From the NCBI GenBank assembly GCA_030159075.1, contig BROG01000523.1, positions 465,890-529,889 on the forward strand: a stretch of 64,000 bases of DNA, in the 5' to 3' direction. The notes under the pieces are model-generated. The model searched no databases. It worked only from the letters and a program-made list of their open reading frames with translations, and was not told the origin of the DNA. The position numbers were made by a program, and so were the translations under genes. This document shows positions 1 to 13,378 of this stretch, piece by piece. Source of the stretch: Atrina japonica (lineage: Eukaryota; Mollusca; Bivalvia; Pterioida; Pinnidae). Each line of letters opens with the position of its first letter. Position 1 is the stretch's first letter.

Positions 1-2712
1 CGCTTTTATATCTCCTATGTACACCTCCAAATTGTTAAATGACTCGGCATTTCTCACGTCATAAACTAAAAATATGCCCTGAAATATACAAAACAATCTA
101 TTATACCCTGAAATATACAAAACAATCTATTATACCTTGATATAAATAAAGAACACAATCTATTATTCCCTGAAGTATATAAAGGATACAATTTATTTTG
201 AAAAAATTATGTAAGACAGTAAACGATAATAAATTATGGAAATGTGGACATTTGTGCATTTTAGTGTGAAACCTAACACATGCAAGACAGATCAAATTCA
301 TAACATGTCGAATGGTTCAGACGGTTTGTAAAATTTAGGTGAAAATATACCAATTACCATACCGACATACCTGTGCTGTTTTGTATGATCTGAGGACCTG
401 GTCTCTGTCTACAGTCTGTGTATTCCTGTTATGTAAGTGAATTATAATCAATTGTTAGGTTGTATGTGTTAATGGTTTATGCCACACTTAATACTAATGG
501 GACGTGAAGCCCCGTTTCAAGAAAGGCCCTAATTATTAGCACAAGATATACGACTTGGGACCAAACAAATAAATAAACACTGGAGTTACTTCTTGAGACG
601 AATGTAACTGGTACTGAGGTTACTGAATGAGACGAATATAACCGAATAATATAATTTCCACGTGCAGGGGTTAATTCAAGAGACGAAAACAACTGAATCA
701 ACTTCAAATGTCCATAGAGTATAAATCTCTTCGTAGGGTATAAATCATTGTGAATATTTCGAACAAAAAGTATTTATTTCATTTGTCATTGACATGGATA
801 AATTACTCAGAATACCTAGAATACCGCTATGCTAAGTTGAAATTAAGAGGCAAGTGTCAATCATTTTATTTTATTTCAATTTAGACTATATATTTCTTTT
901 TCACAAAGATGCGGCTTATCTGTGGATGCTATTTTACAAACAATACGTCTCAACTGACGATGCCATATTTTAAACAGTGCATCTTAATTGAGGATGAGAT
1001 TTTTCTAACAATGCGTCTCAATTAGCGAAGCGATTTTTCTAAAAATGTGTCATAACTGATGGAGCGTTTTTAACAATGCGTCTTAACTGAGGATGCGATT
1101 TTTCTAACAATGCGTCTTAACTGAGGATGCGATTTTTCTAACAATTGTGGATGCGGTTTTACTAATAATGCAGTGAAAGCTCTATTACATTCAATAATTT
1201 AATGATGTAAATTGTGAAACTTAAAGAATAATAATAATGGTTGATTTTCATCAAACTAATTTGAAATCATTTAGACAATCATATATTATGTTGATTAACA
1301 TGTTCCACATCCAGTGATCAAATAAAGTAATTACCACAACCGCATCTTGATTTTACTTCCTTTAATATCCACTGTCTTAAATGCGAAGTCAATTTCATCT
1401 GTTAGAAAAACAAAAAGATAAACGTATGTAACATTTCCTGAAAGAACAAAAAAAATGCTATTCACCGAACAAAATCATTGACACCGCACTGAAATACAGA
1501 CGGCTAGAATAAAACAATATGCATCCGATTTTCGTTGATGGGACAATAAAATGTAACACCAGAAATAAGAACATATTTGGAACACATTATTTTGTTGTTC
1601 ATTACGTCGAACTGTGTAAAATATCTATAAACGATTTCTCACAAATAGCTTTTTTAATTTTGTAATTTTTATTTATTAATTTGTTATCGTTGATGGAAAG
1701 AATATAACTTTTTAAAGACATCGACAGAATCATCTCATTCATATTCCAGGAGCTGCTTGTGGTAGTTTAGTGGGCGGGTGTTCTATATGCAAGCGAAAGC
1801 TTTTGGTTCTAGGTCATTGGCCATACCAAAGACTTAACAATCATAGTAACTCGGCAAGTGCTCGGCATACGAAGTAAAGGTCAGAAGACTTTGGAATGAG
1901 ATTTAATACCGAGGTCCATCTCAGACATGACATGTATAAGATCTCTCACTGCACTTGCATATTGGCCTATAGAACAGATAGAACTGTGCGGCCCGTCATC
2001 TGACGTTGGCGAAATCTCCATATAAGTGACAAATAATTGACGGGATGCAAAACAGAAAACAAAAACATATCCGAGGACTGATACTTGTTAAATATGGACA
2101 AATGTTTATAACAGGAAGTCGCCGGGATTACACACATAAACATTGTTTACGTTTCTGAAGCTATCGTTATCCGATTTCTTATATTTACCTGTACATTTGG
2201 ACATGCATTGAATTGTTCTATCGAACCGTGAAGGATAAAACAAAAATAAAATGGGTCACATTCTGTGCATACGTGGAACGTAATATTAAACCAATACACT
2301 ACTGTCTATTTTGACACATTAGGGATGTACATGTTTGACATGACTATCGTATTACTCTGATTTCATGCATTGCCGAAGCTCGTACATTTTGTGCAGTGAC
2401 ATAACCTTTCACCCCTGACACTATACAACAGATTCGTTCTACACGTGTTTATAAACTTGGGCCAAATAAGCATAATATTAATATACATGCACCTGATATA
2501 AACCTGTTGATACATCGGTAACATCAGATGTTTTTTAAATGCGACAATGTAACAATTTATAAGGATGAGCCTAACTTACCTGGTTCATATGAGTCCGGGC
2601 CTCCGAGGTTCTGAAACTTGTGTATGATATTTCGCTTTCCGACATTATCATCACCAACAAATAAAACTTTGTACAACGGATTGTCACGCCGAATTAGTTT
2701 TGTGGCCGCCAT
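1..2712 (-). CDS. Rab-like small GTPase with degenerate G motifs, four exons, 3' end outside the window
   Basis: Four minus-strand exons join in phase: 2580-2712 (ATG start, donor GTAAGT, phase 1), 1335-1398 (phase 2), 371-425 (phase 0) and 1-78, which continues past the window edge. They read as a Ras/Rab fold. A P-loop-like KVLFVGDDNVGKR lies at about residues 15-27, then DFAFKTVDIKGSKIKMRLW (switch I to beta3), then GIFLVYDVRNAESFNNL, which closely matches the Rab beta4 signature. The catalytic parts are altered. P-loop GK is followed by Arg instead of Ser/Thr, no switch I Thr is evident, and the WDTAGQE motif reads WNTQTVD. The G4 (NKxD) region would lie left of the window. Normal Rabs are GTP-dependent membrane-traffic switches; this one is probably a divergent paralogue or pseudo-GTPase. 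Open exons with good splice sites argue against decay. The name rests on motif recognition only. Confidence 0.8.
76..206. repeat. Tandem repeat spanning the 3' splice site of the GTPase intron
   Basis: About four tandem units of 30-33 bp, the first two perfect over roughly 29 bp and the rest degenerate. Read on the minus strand, each unit holds a T-rich tract followed by TTTCAG or a variant, so the repeat duplicates the splice acceptor of the exon at 1-78. Confidence 0.75.
907..1172. repeat. Degenerate minisatellite, about 34-36 bp period
   Basis: Seven or so imperfect copies of a unit built around GATGCGATTTTTCTAACAAT and GCGTCTTAACTGAG. Neighbouring copies between 1080 and 1150 are almost identical and outer ones are more diverged. 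It lies in an intron of the GTPase gene. Confidence 0.8.
1752..2060 (+). mobile_element. tRNA-derived SINE, family 3 (diverged copy)
   Basis: Resembles the copies at 7303 and 12385: a tRNA-like head (GTGGTAGTTTAGTGGGCGGG), the shared ACCAAAGACTT block and a tail near ATAAGTGACAAATAATTG followed by A-rich sequence. The A-box-like part is recognisable and the B box is decayed. It is intronic in the GTPase gene. Confidence 0.6.
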
Positions 2713-4076
2713 TTCGTTACTTAGTATTATTTTCAAAGAAATTTCGTGTAAACAACCACGAGTATGTAAATAGCCATATCGGAGTATATGTCATCAGCCA
2801 GCGGAACATCGCATATCTCATAATAGAAAGTTAAAAACGATATTGTCTTCACGTCCGGGTGAGACGTATGTACTTCTCTTATTACAAACGCGGGTTTGTT
2901 ATCGCTGGAGTGACTATCTTATATGACTCATTTAAATAAATATAACATGTGTAGCAGAACTATATATTGTGTTATCTTATAAATGTAAACATTGTATCGT
3001 TGCATAACTCGGATACAAGTATTTGGTTTATTACGATGCAGTGTTTTGCTCACAGTCAATAATCTGTCACATAGATGGGGACGTTTATGGGGACATTGAC
3101 ACCATCTTGTACAGCAATACTAGCCTTCAGAATCCCCATTGTTGAACAATGCTTACATGACCTTCAGGTTCGCATGAATAAAATACAATAAACCAAGCTA
3201 AGATATATTGAACAACACTTTAATTGCACAAAGGTAAACTTTATTTTGCGACGTGCATATCAAAGCCTTACGTGAGTAATAATAGTCTCAGTTGAACGAT
3301 CTACCCATGTGTTTCACAAAATGAGCAACCGCGAACAAACACCTCTGGTGATAGAACGGGCTACATGCGACTTGATACTCTTAAAGTATCTGTGACAATG
3401 TAAAGCAGTATTTAGCCCGCCAAACATTTTGCCACATTATACCTCGATTGTATGATCATATCTGACAGTTAAGTAAATTTTACTATATAGCCGCATGCTT
3501 AATGCTGAAACTGTCATTACATTTAGTGGTATATATCCTAGATAGGAACTCGAACCTAAAATCTCCCACGAGCTCAAAACTCGTGAATTTATATGCTTCC
3601 AAACATATTGATAAACAATTAAACTCCGATGTTTCGATATCATTGTTATTTGCCGTTTTACCATCTTTTTATCTTTTATTACTTTCGGTACGCAGGGAAT
3701 CTTTGTCTTGTCATGTTTTTGCTGACATTGATTTTTTCTTGTGGTACCGCTCGAATAGGCCAATATATAGAATGTTTCACTCGCAACCGGAATTACCCTG
3801 GTTCGGATCCAGTACCGGATGACAGCTAAAACTGTCAAAGGAACTAATCCTACGTCAAGCGCCCGGCATAAGAATATGAAAATTACTCACAGCAAGGTAT
3901 TTTAAACCGTTAGAAGGTTCAAGATGCAGTAGAAACATTTGCCGAACATTGGACTGGCACGGTATCACCAAAATGAAACTTGAAGTCGATGTTTCGTATC
4001 ACGTCAAAAAATCTTCAATGCATCACTCCAAAACACAATTTGAAATTCGTCGTATTCTAGTCATAGGTTGTCACAC
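2713..4076. other. Non-coding stretch upstream of the GTPase start codon
   Basis: Should contain the promoter and 5' UTR of the minus-strand GTPase gene, but no core promoter element can be assigned. Overlapping open frames at 3437-3838 (-) and 3502-3822 (+) have no recognisable domain and shadow each other. Confidence 0.5.
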
Positions 4077-4207
4077 ATCACACGCACACATATACACACA
4101 CACCTACACACAAACCTACACACACACATATACACACTAACCTACACACATACACACACACCTACACACACACACCTACACACACACACACACATATATA
4201 TATATAT
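4077..4207. repeat. (CA)n-rich compound microsatellite ending in (TA)n
   Basis: Interrupted ACACAC and CCTACACACA repeats followed by a short TA run. Confidence 0.9.
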
Positions 4208-4524
4208 TTAAGGATTGTTTTTCATTTTTTTAAACATCATCAAAGCAATTGCTCATGGAAAATATTCTGTGCAGCACGAAGTATATTTATATACATTACC
4301 ATTTTCAGTGAAACTGTAGTCCACTGGATACTAAATTCATTCCAGAATACTGACTTTGCGGGGGGGTGTTTTCATATGACGTAATAGCTCAACAGTTGTT
4401 TTGAAAAGAGAAGTAGTTCTCTTTTCTGACCGCAAATACTAAATGAAATTAAGGTTTAATTTCTTTTTCTTTATATCATTTTGAAACTAGTGATATGGAC
4501 AATTTTGAATACTTATTCTCAGAT

Positions 4525-4725
4525 ACACTCCTCACGTGTTTCATTGGACTTGACTGTGGACTCACGGCGGGTGTGACCGGTCGACAGGGGATGCTTACTC
4601 CTCCATGGCACCTGATCCCACCTCTTGGTTTCCAGAGGTCCGTGTTTGTCCATTTTTACCGGATTTGTATCTATGTCCTGGACATCCTATTGATTTATAC
4701 TTTGGTATCTGAGATTTTTATATTT
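4525..4725 (+). mobile_element. Solo Penelope-like element 3' tail
   Basis: Closely matches the untranslated tails that follow the reverse transcriptase remnants at 54.0, 56.0 and 58.1 kb, including ACTCACGGCGGGTGTGACC, GATCCCACCTCTTGGTTTCC and TTTGGTATCTGAGATTTTTA. No coding part precedes it, so it is a severely 5'-truncated copy. Confidence 0.85.

Positions 4726-7037
<2,312 letters not shown>

Positions 7038-7065
<28 letters not shown>
7038..7065. repeat. (TC)n microsatellite
   Basis: Short TC dinucleotide run. Confidence 0.95.
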
Positions 7066-7302
7066 GAGTGCAAACATTATTTACAATTGTTATGATTTTC
7101 TATTAAAGACTCTGTCCCGACATAATATAACTTAAAAATTGTTGAATGTGTCCTTAAACAATAACTAACGTTACGTTAGCAATCTTCTGTCAGACGTTAT
7201 CAACTAGACTGTCGGGGTCAACAGTTTTGCTTAAACGTTCTTCATAATAACTTGATGTGTTGAACATTATTATATCAACTTTAAATGACAGGAATTACTA
7301 TC

Positions 7303-7920
7303 GCTTGCAGTGGTCTAGTGGTAGGGTGTTCGGCTTGGCATTCTGGGTACCTGGGTCCTACCAAAGACTTTTAAAATGGCAGTGAATGTTCCTTCGGCAT
7401 AAGCAGTGAAAATGACGGGTCTTTCGAGTGAGACTTAAAGGAGCATAGGCTGTGTTTTTGTTTCTTATTTATTACTTAGATTGACATACAATAACAAAAA
7501 AGAGATATACACAGTGATACAAATTTTTACATTCCTGTGTATTTTGTGAAAATTGCTTGAGAAACCCAGGTTTGACACGTTTTCAACTCAACCTTACTAT
7601 TTGTATATGAATACCACACTGGAACTGACCTAATTTTCATAGAATATTATAGGAGCATAAGAATTTTTAAGCATGTATATAGATCTTATTTGTTATTGTA
7701 CATCAAGTACATGTAGTGAAAGTAAAGAAAGTCGAATTTATTGTTTTGGAAAACACAGCTAATGCCCCTTTAAAACCGAAGTACCATGTCACGGCAGGGG
7801 TGGTACGTTAAAACCCCTTTACTGCATCAGTCGATAGCACAGGCCAAATATTTGGAGCACTCTAAAACTGGTATCATCTCCAGATTAGTGAAACATTCTT
7901 CACGGGATGTAAAATAACGA
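7303..7920 (+). mobile_element. tRNA-derived SINE, family 3, split by a MITE
   Basis: The head GTGGTCTAGTGGTAGGGTGT resembles a tRNA A box; a TGGGTCCTACCAAAGACTTT block follows. The body stops at 7434 and resumes at 7774 with AACCGAAGTACCATGTCACG, matching the continuous body at 12.5 kb. The MITE between is described separately. The 3' end is A-rich. Confidence 0.75.
7439..7769. mobile_element. MITE family 1: TTAA-flanked, TIR AGGGGCATTAGCTGTG
   Basis: 331 bp with terminal inverted repeats AGGAGCATAGGCTGTG and CACAGCTAATGCCCCT, flanked on both sides by TTAA. It lies inside a SINE; removing it with one TTAA leaves a SINE body like the uninterrupted copy at 12.5 kb. No coding capacity. TTAA target duplications are typical of the piggyBac superfamily, but no transposase is present to confirm that. 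Confidence 0.85.
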
Positions 7921-8736
7921 TAAAACAAATAGGAAATAATGAAAAACCAGTAATTAGAATTTTGTCTATATTGTGTCTATACCAAAACGTTTATATAAAG
8001 ACCTCAGAGCGTCACAGACGATATAGGTCGTAATCAAATTGTGTTAACTTGTCTGTTATGGAATCGTCTCAACCGATTATGACCAGTATTCATTCTAGAT
8101 CTCCGTGTCTGTCCAATGTTCACCACATGTGTGTAACCATTAACACGTTTGTATCTATAATTTTCATATACGAACCATCCATACACATATGGTCTGTTCA
8201 TGGCAAGTTAAGCTACAATGTAAACCACCACTACACGGATCTGAACATTTAGAGGAAAATGTCATGTAAACATGGTAATTTACACACTGAAATTTATCTT
8301 TCTTTAAAATAATACGTTTTGAAATTTAAATGTGAAAAAAAAACATTTCGTGTTTACTTTATTATTACTCTATATATCATAAGTCAGTCATGGTTCTTCA
8401 TAATTTTCATCATATAACAATAACAACAAAACGGTATTAAACCATGCAGATGTTTATGAGGTAAATCACAGTCGTAAATAAGACTTAAAAGAAAGTTCTT
8501 AATTGAAAAATGGAAATATGACTGAATATCCGATACATATTACGATGCAAATTTAAGCATTATACAATGTTTTTTATCTACTGAAATGGAAGTGAGAAAT
8601 GTCGAAAATATTTCAGTATTGCATCTACCGAAGAAAAACCTAAAAGAAAACTATGATCATAAATGTAAACAGAAAAAGGGGCAATAAAGCCTAAACACAG
8701 GCTTCAATATATCTGAGAAAATGTACGTGTCTTGCT
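7921..8736. other. Intergenic, nothing recognised
   Basis: AT-rich; the frame at 8049-8252 has no recognisable domain. Confidence 0.5.
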
Positions 8737-9113
8737 GAACATTTCATATACAGAGGTAAACTACTCACAGGTATATCAAAAACCGTGTTTGATGTCAACT
8801 TTCCGCAAATTTTACGGTCGGTATAACAATCTTGTTTGCGATTACTCTGTTTCACTAGGTGAAATGTTGAGTTACCTGTTCGATGGCGTTTGTTGAGACC
8901 TTTGTACCAACTGTGACGAAGTTTTGTTCCTCACGTATTTCATTTTGATTTGACTGTAGACTCATAGCAGATGAGACCTGTCGGCAGGGGATGCTTACTC
9001 CTGCATGGCACCTGATCCCACCTCTTGATTTCAAAAGGTCCGTGTTTGTCCAGTTCTTACCAGTTTAGTACTTATATCCTGGACACCCTAAAGATTTATA
9101 CTTTGGTATCTGA
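8737..9113 (+). mobile_element. 5'-truncated Penelope-like element (end of RT frame plus tail)
   Basis: Starts in the segment encoding the conserved FIYRGKLLT and FRKFYGRYN stretches of the ORF, then runs through the non-coding tail to GGTATCTGAGA. It carries a small deletion and substitutions relative to the 58 kb copy and is not coding. Confidence 0.85.
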
Positions 9114-9124
9114 GAATATATATT

Positions 9125-9243
9125 AAAAAATAAAACGATCAAGAAAAAATCTTTTTCAATAAATTTCAATAAATGCACCTGATGATCTGAATACAAGTGA
9201 AATCGCTAGTGCAAAATAATTTTTCTTGATCGTTTTATTTTTT
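9125..9243. mobile_element. Short inverted-repeat element with a hammerhead-like core
   Basis: Perfect 24-bp inverted repeats at 9125-9148 and 9220-9243 enclose 71 bp, abutting the end of the Penelope tail. The spacer contains TGCAC, CTGATGA, GAAA, a small loop, TA and GTGCA in hammerhead order (9174-9213). The helix II candidate is very weak, so ribozyme activity is doubtful. Confidence 0.6.
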
Positions 9244-10024
9244 ACTATAACGGCCTTTCATACAGAACACTGACAATTTTCAAATATATATATCGTTGCC
9301 ATCAACTCGTTGCTTGACATGATATCTGTTTTTCAAATTAAGAAGTGCATTAAAAAGTAATCTCACTATCTAATTGATTTTAACCTTCTAGGTGCTCGTT
9401 GAAGATTATTTTCTATTATTTGACTTTAATTATTGTATTAATTTACATCATCCATTTACTGAAGTATCTAAATAAAATTGGTTGCAAAAGACATGCAATA
9501 TGTAAGAAGCTTTGAATTAGCAATACAAATCAGTCAGAAAATTCCGAATTTCCGTTCCTTTAATTATCATAAGTTGATTTAGCTATATTTAGATGATCAT
9601 GTGATTCCAAATACATAATTAACTGGGAAAAAATTTTGATCTCAGGGGAAATACTGTAAGAACACGTTTAATTTAAACATGTGATTGCTATAGTATATAT
9701 CAAACATCATTTAAAATTTGATGTTTGACATTTCTCTTGTTAAAAGTGTTCACATAGCCCCTCTGTTCCAGGGTGCTTAGAGCATTGGGCTTTTAATCAT
9801 GAACTATCTAACCTTTTTTAAAATGACCGCCACAATATAATTAGACTTTGTGGAATGTGACGCGTACAGCATTCAAACAAAACGAAACAGTGTTAAACTA
9901 AACTGATCAATTAGGCACATAAACATAGATCTTAATACAAATGTATAATGTAGAAGTATCTATGGATATACGAAACTCTCATGTCCATTACAATACGACA
10001 CAATGGCTATAACAACGGAGTCAA
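9244..10024. other. Intergenic, nothing recognised
   Basis: AT-rich sequence with no supported gene or repeat boundary. Confidence 0.5.
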
Positions 10025-10135
10025 CAATTCGCAATTGTTCTTCATGTTGAAACCGTTTACACATCTATTTCGTCGTGTTCTAATGGACTTGAGTTTCGAT
10101 TATCAATTGGTAATTCTTCACTTGTACTTTGACGT
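10025..10135 (+). repeat. Partial copy of the second tail-like repeat family
   Basis: Shares ATTCGCAATTGTTCTTC, CGTCGTGTTCTAATGGACTT and TTCGATTATCAATTGGTA with the longer copies at 11395, 38745 and 51880. Confidence 0.65.
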
Positions 10136-10254
10136 CACGAAAAAAAACTATTAACTAATCTTATTGGCTATCGGTGTAGTGCAAACTGTTAAAATCTTAC
10201 ATCCAAGCGTAAATTCTGCACTTTATTTTATTTCGTTACACTCTACCGGACCGA

Positions 10255-10377
10255 CATGTACTCCGACAAAACAAAATTACCAAGATGGGTCCAAATGGCT
10301 GAGGACATGAAGGACTTTTACCTGCCAACGGCAAGTACTTCTTTCTATACCTGTCAAATAAGTAGTGGGAAGATTTA
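10255..10377 (+). CDS. Possible small ORF or first coding exon, unknown product
   Basis: A 40-codon frame from ATG at 10255, beginning MYSDKTKLPRWVQMAEDMKD. It has a balanced, protein-like composition unusual for this AT-rich region, and lies just left of repeat-derived sequence. A weak donor (GTACTT) occurs near codon 26. No downstream exon or family was recognised, so this is only a candidate. Confidence 0.2.
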
Positions 10378-10699
10378 ACAAAACTCATTGAAGATCACTT
10401 ATCAAATTATGTCAAATTGCTTCGTGAAATGGTTGTGAGACAATAGATAGTCGACTTCAGTCATCAAATTTGGTTTTAAATCTATTTAAGTGTTAATAGA
10501 TAGAAGACAATAAAACTTTATTTGATCATGTAAAATATTATCAAAATTATATATAAATAGCTGCAAAATCAATGACATTTAATTAATAAACAGTATTTGA
10601 AATCTTCCCTTATACTTCTTTACTAGCAACAGTAAGGGAACTAAATTATTTTTACTTTTGCTTGGAAATTATAGTCACGGTGACTCAAATGTTGTTTGC

Positions 10700-10978
10700 T
10701 GTGTTTTGTTGTTTAACGAGCCACTCAAGAATCTTTCACTCATATGGAGACGTCACCATATGCCGGTGAAGGGCTTCAAATTTTGGCCTATGCTCGGCAC
10801 TTACGGCCATCGAGCAGTGAGGGTTCTTTAACGTGCCGACACCTACTGTGATATGGGACCTCGGTTTTTTGTCTCATCCGAAGGACAGGAAACCAACCTG
10901 CCGCCGGCTGGACTCGAACTCACGACCTCACGATCAAGAGTCGAGCGCGCTACCGACTGAGCCGGGCCGTCTCCACAG
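10700..10978 (-). mobile_element. tRNA-derived SINE, family 1
   Basis: On the minus strand it begins with a tRNA-like head (GGCTCAGTCGGTAGCGCGCT as A box, GAGTTCGAGTCC as B box). The conserved family body follows (GTGCCGAGCATAGGCC, CTCCATATGAGTGAAAGATT) and a tail that reads AAACAACA. It is well preserved. Confidence 0.9.
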
Positions 10979-11394
10979 TGACTCGAGAAATAAATGAAAC
11001 AATATACGATCTCTATTCTCTGAGATATCAAATGCTGCAGCCGTAATAGGCTTCCCTTCTAAAGCATAATTAAATATTAACAAAAGCATGAATAGTCTGC
11101 AATAACGCTCCTTATATGGATTTACTTTGTGTGATAATGTATGAAGTGTTTGTTGACTTGGACAAAAATAGGTTAATGTTACAAATATACAAAGGAATGC
11201 ACAAACAATGCAAACAACCTTTAAATTACAATAAATACATTGGTCATGATAATAAGATAGATTTCAGTCAGTCAAAAAGTGAGTAAGGGAGTTATAATTT
11301 GTATATATATATATATTCTGTACAATCAGAAAATTTCGTTCGTTTAATTTCATTTTTCCGTTCTTTTCATTTATCTATGAAATTTATACAACGA

Positions 11395-11600
11395 CGAAAT
11401 TTCACATCTACTCAAGATGTTTCCTTGTTACACTTACGACGGGTGTAGCATGCTAACAGAGGGCGCTGACTACTTCCGGACACCTGGTCCTTCCCGTGTG
11501 GGACTCGCATTTGTTCTTCGTGTTGAGAACATTTGCATATCCAGTGTGTCGTATTCTAATGGATTTGAGTTCCGATTATCCATTTGGTACTTCTAAATTT
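11395..11600 (+). repeat. Second tail-like repeat family, well-preserved copy
   Basis: Contains GACGGGTGTAGCATGCTAAC, GGGCGCTGACTACTTCCGG and a terminal TTCCGATTATCCATTTGGTA. Its layout parallels the Penelope tail (GGGTGTGACC, CAGGGGATGCTTACTCC), so it may be the tail of a diverged Penelope subfamily. Confidence 0.65.
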
Positions 11601-11758
11601 TAGTTACCAAATGATTGACACATGGAAGCCGATCGTACAGTTGTTACATTTTGGCGTTGTTCCCGCGCACCAGTAAGACACCTCATATATTGGCAATCTT
11701 AATTTAATTTGAATTGATACAGGAGTAGAAATTGATATATGGGCGGAGCCCACGTTTT

Positions 11759-11831
<73 letters not shown>
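11759..11831. repeat. (CA)n microsatellite
   Basis: About 70 bp of uninterrupted CA. Confidence 0.98.
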
Positions 11832-11833
<2 letters not shown>

Positions 11834-11875
11834 TAGTTTATATTGTAAACATTCAGTATAAGGACATAAGCTCAA

Positions 11876-12023
11876 GGCCTGGCGCCATAAAACTTAAGAA
11901 TTACTTTAGTCTAAAAATTGTACTCAAACTTTGCTAACCCTGAAATATGATTTGCTGAGGAGCCCAAGTTGACAATATATTCTCAGGTTTGAGTAAATTC
12001 TCAAGTTTTATGGTGCCAGGACC
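11876..12023. mobile_element. MITE family 3, TIR GGCCTGGCRCCATAAAACTT
   Basis: 148 bp. The left end GGCCTGGCGCCATAAAACTT pairs with the right end AAGTTTTATGGTGCCAGGACC as a terminal inverted repeat of about 33 bp with few mismatches. A second copy lies at 60915-61059. No coding capacity. Confidence 0.8.
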
Positions 12024-12384
12024 AGATATATCGTACATGATCAAATAAAGCTATCAATGAAAAGTATACTTTAATATAAGTTTGCGAGATTCTCTTGAAA
12101 ACCGTATGCTAGTATAGGTCTCTTTCTCTAGAAAAAAAAACAATGCTGTTTATTGTCTGACATAGATGTGCTCAGGTCGAATAATTTGTTTTGCCCTGAT
12201 TCCACTTACAATTGTAGCTATAATATTTCTGTGACATGGAGGTCCTCTCTATTTCCCTGGTGAATCTATTCATGCCATTAAAAACAAATTTCCTGTTCAA
12301 ATTATAAATTCTTTAATATAGTTGATTATGTTATTGCCATATTATAAATAACTCCAAACCAATACATTTACACAATCACTTGCA

Positions 12385-12675
12385 GGGGTCTAGTAGTAGA
12401 GCGTCGGACTCACAAGCGGGATGTCCCAGATTCGATCCCCAGAATCGGTTCATAACAAAGACTTTGAAAAAATGGTAGTGACTGTTCATTCGCCAAGCGC
12501 TCGTCACGTGTCATTCATATTAGACTGAAAACCGGAGTTTCGTATCGCGGAAGGCGTTGCATTGACATAAATCCATAGCCTAGGTCAAAATCTGTTGTAC
12601 GTCACCTAAAGCTGCTGATATTTCATATAAGTGATAAATTCTTGGCGGTATGTAAAACAACACTCAATCAAACGC
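12385..12675 (+). mobile_element. tRNA-derived SINE, family 3, best copy
   Basis: Head GGGTCTAGTAGTAGAGCGTC (A box) and GATTCGATCCCC (B box), then ACAAAGACTTTGAAAAAATG, a GACTGAAAACCGGAG block and a 3' end at GTATGTAAAACAACACTC. It is the reference for the interrupted copy at 7.3 kb and the partial copies at 24.4, 33.6 and 39.1 kb. Confidence 0.85.
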
Positions 12676-13378
12676 AATCTAAGTCTAATTTTGAGAAATG
12701 AGAATATGTTTAACACAGATTTTCCTTTTATTTATTCAAGTGATACAACTATATCATCATTAAAGTAATACGACCTAAGCGCTTTCATCTCGATATACTT
12801 CATCAGTATTTTCACCATCAAGCGAGACCGTGGCTTTAAAATAAGACATATGATTAAAATGAATTTGAATTCTTTATGAAGTAATCCTAAATAAAATTGA
12901 AGTTAGATATTTTTAGTAACAGATGAGCAATTTCGTCGATTGTGAACAAGGATTGATTAGTCCTGTTATTTTTGGAATGCAAATAAACAACATGTTTACG
13001 TAGAGACCCAAATATGCAAAATAAAAGAGATTCTTTCATACAATTGACTGTGAAGTGCAATTTTTCACTTATATAAAATGTCACAAAATCTAATATGTGC
13101 AATGTTTTGACGCGCCAGTGCAGTGAGGGTACTTTTAAGTGCCACACCTAAAATGAAATAAGACCTCTGTTTAAAGTTTCATCCAAAATACACGTGACTA
13201 TATCATCCTATGCCGAGCGCGAGACAAAGGGACAGCAAATACCATTTTGTCCGGTTTCGGGATTTGAACTCTGAACTTTCCGCTTGCTTTACTACTGTAC
13301 CGTAATATATATTTGGAAGTAAGTTGAAAAGCTATGAATCAAACGAAAAAAAGGATATATTAGGTCAAATGTTCTGGA
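12676..13378. other. Intergenic, mostly unassigned
   Basis: A frame at 12887-13147 (-) has no recognised domain. Weak resemblance to SINE family 1 body (GTGAGGGTACTTTTAAGTGC) appears near 13120-13290, so part may be a decayed minus-strand SINE. Confidence 0.45.

Noticed and set aside
3437..3838. 133-codon minus frame overlapping a 106-codon plus frame
   Set aside because: No domain, no splice context, and mutual overlap; ordinary chance frames.
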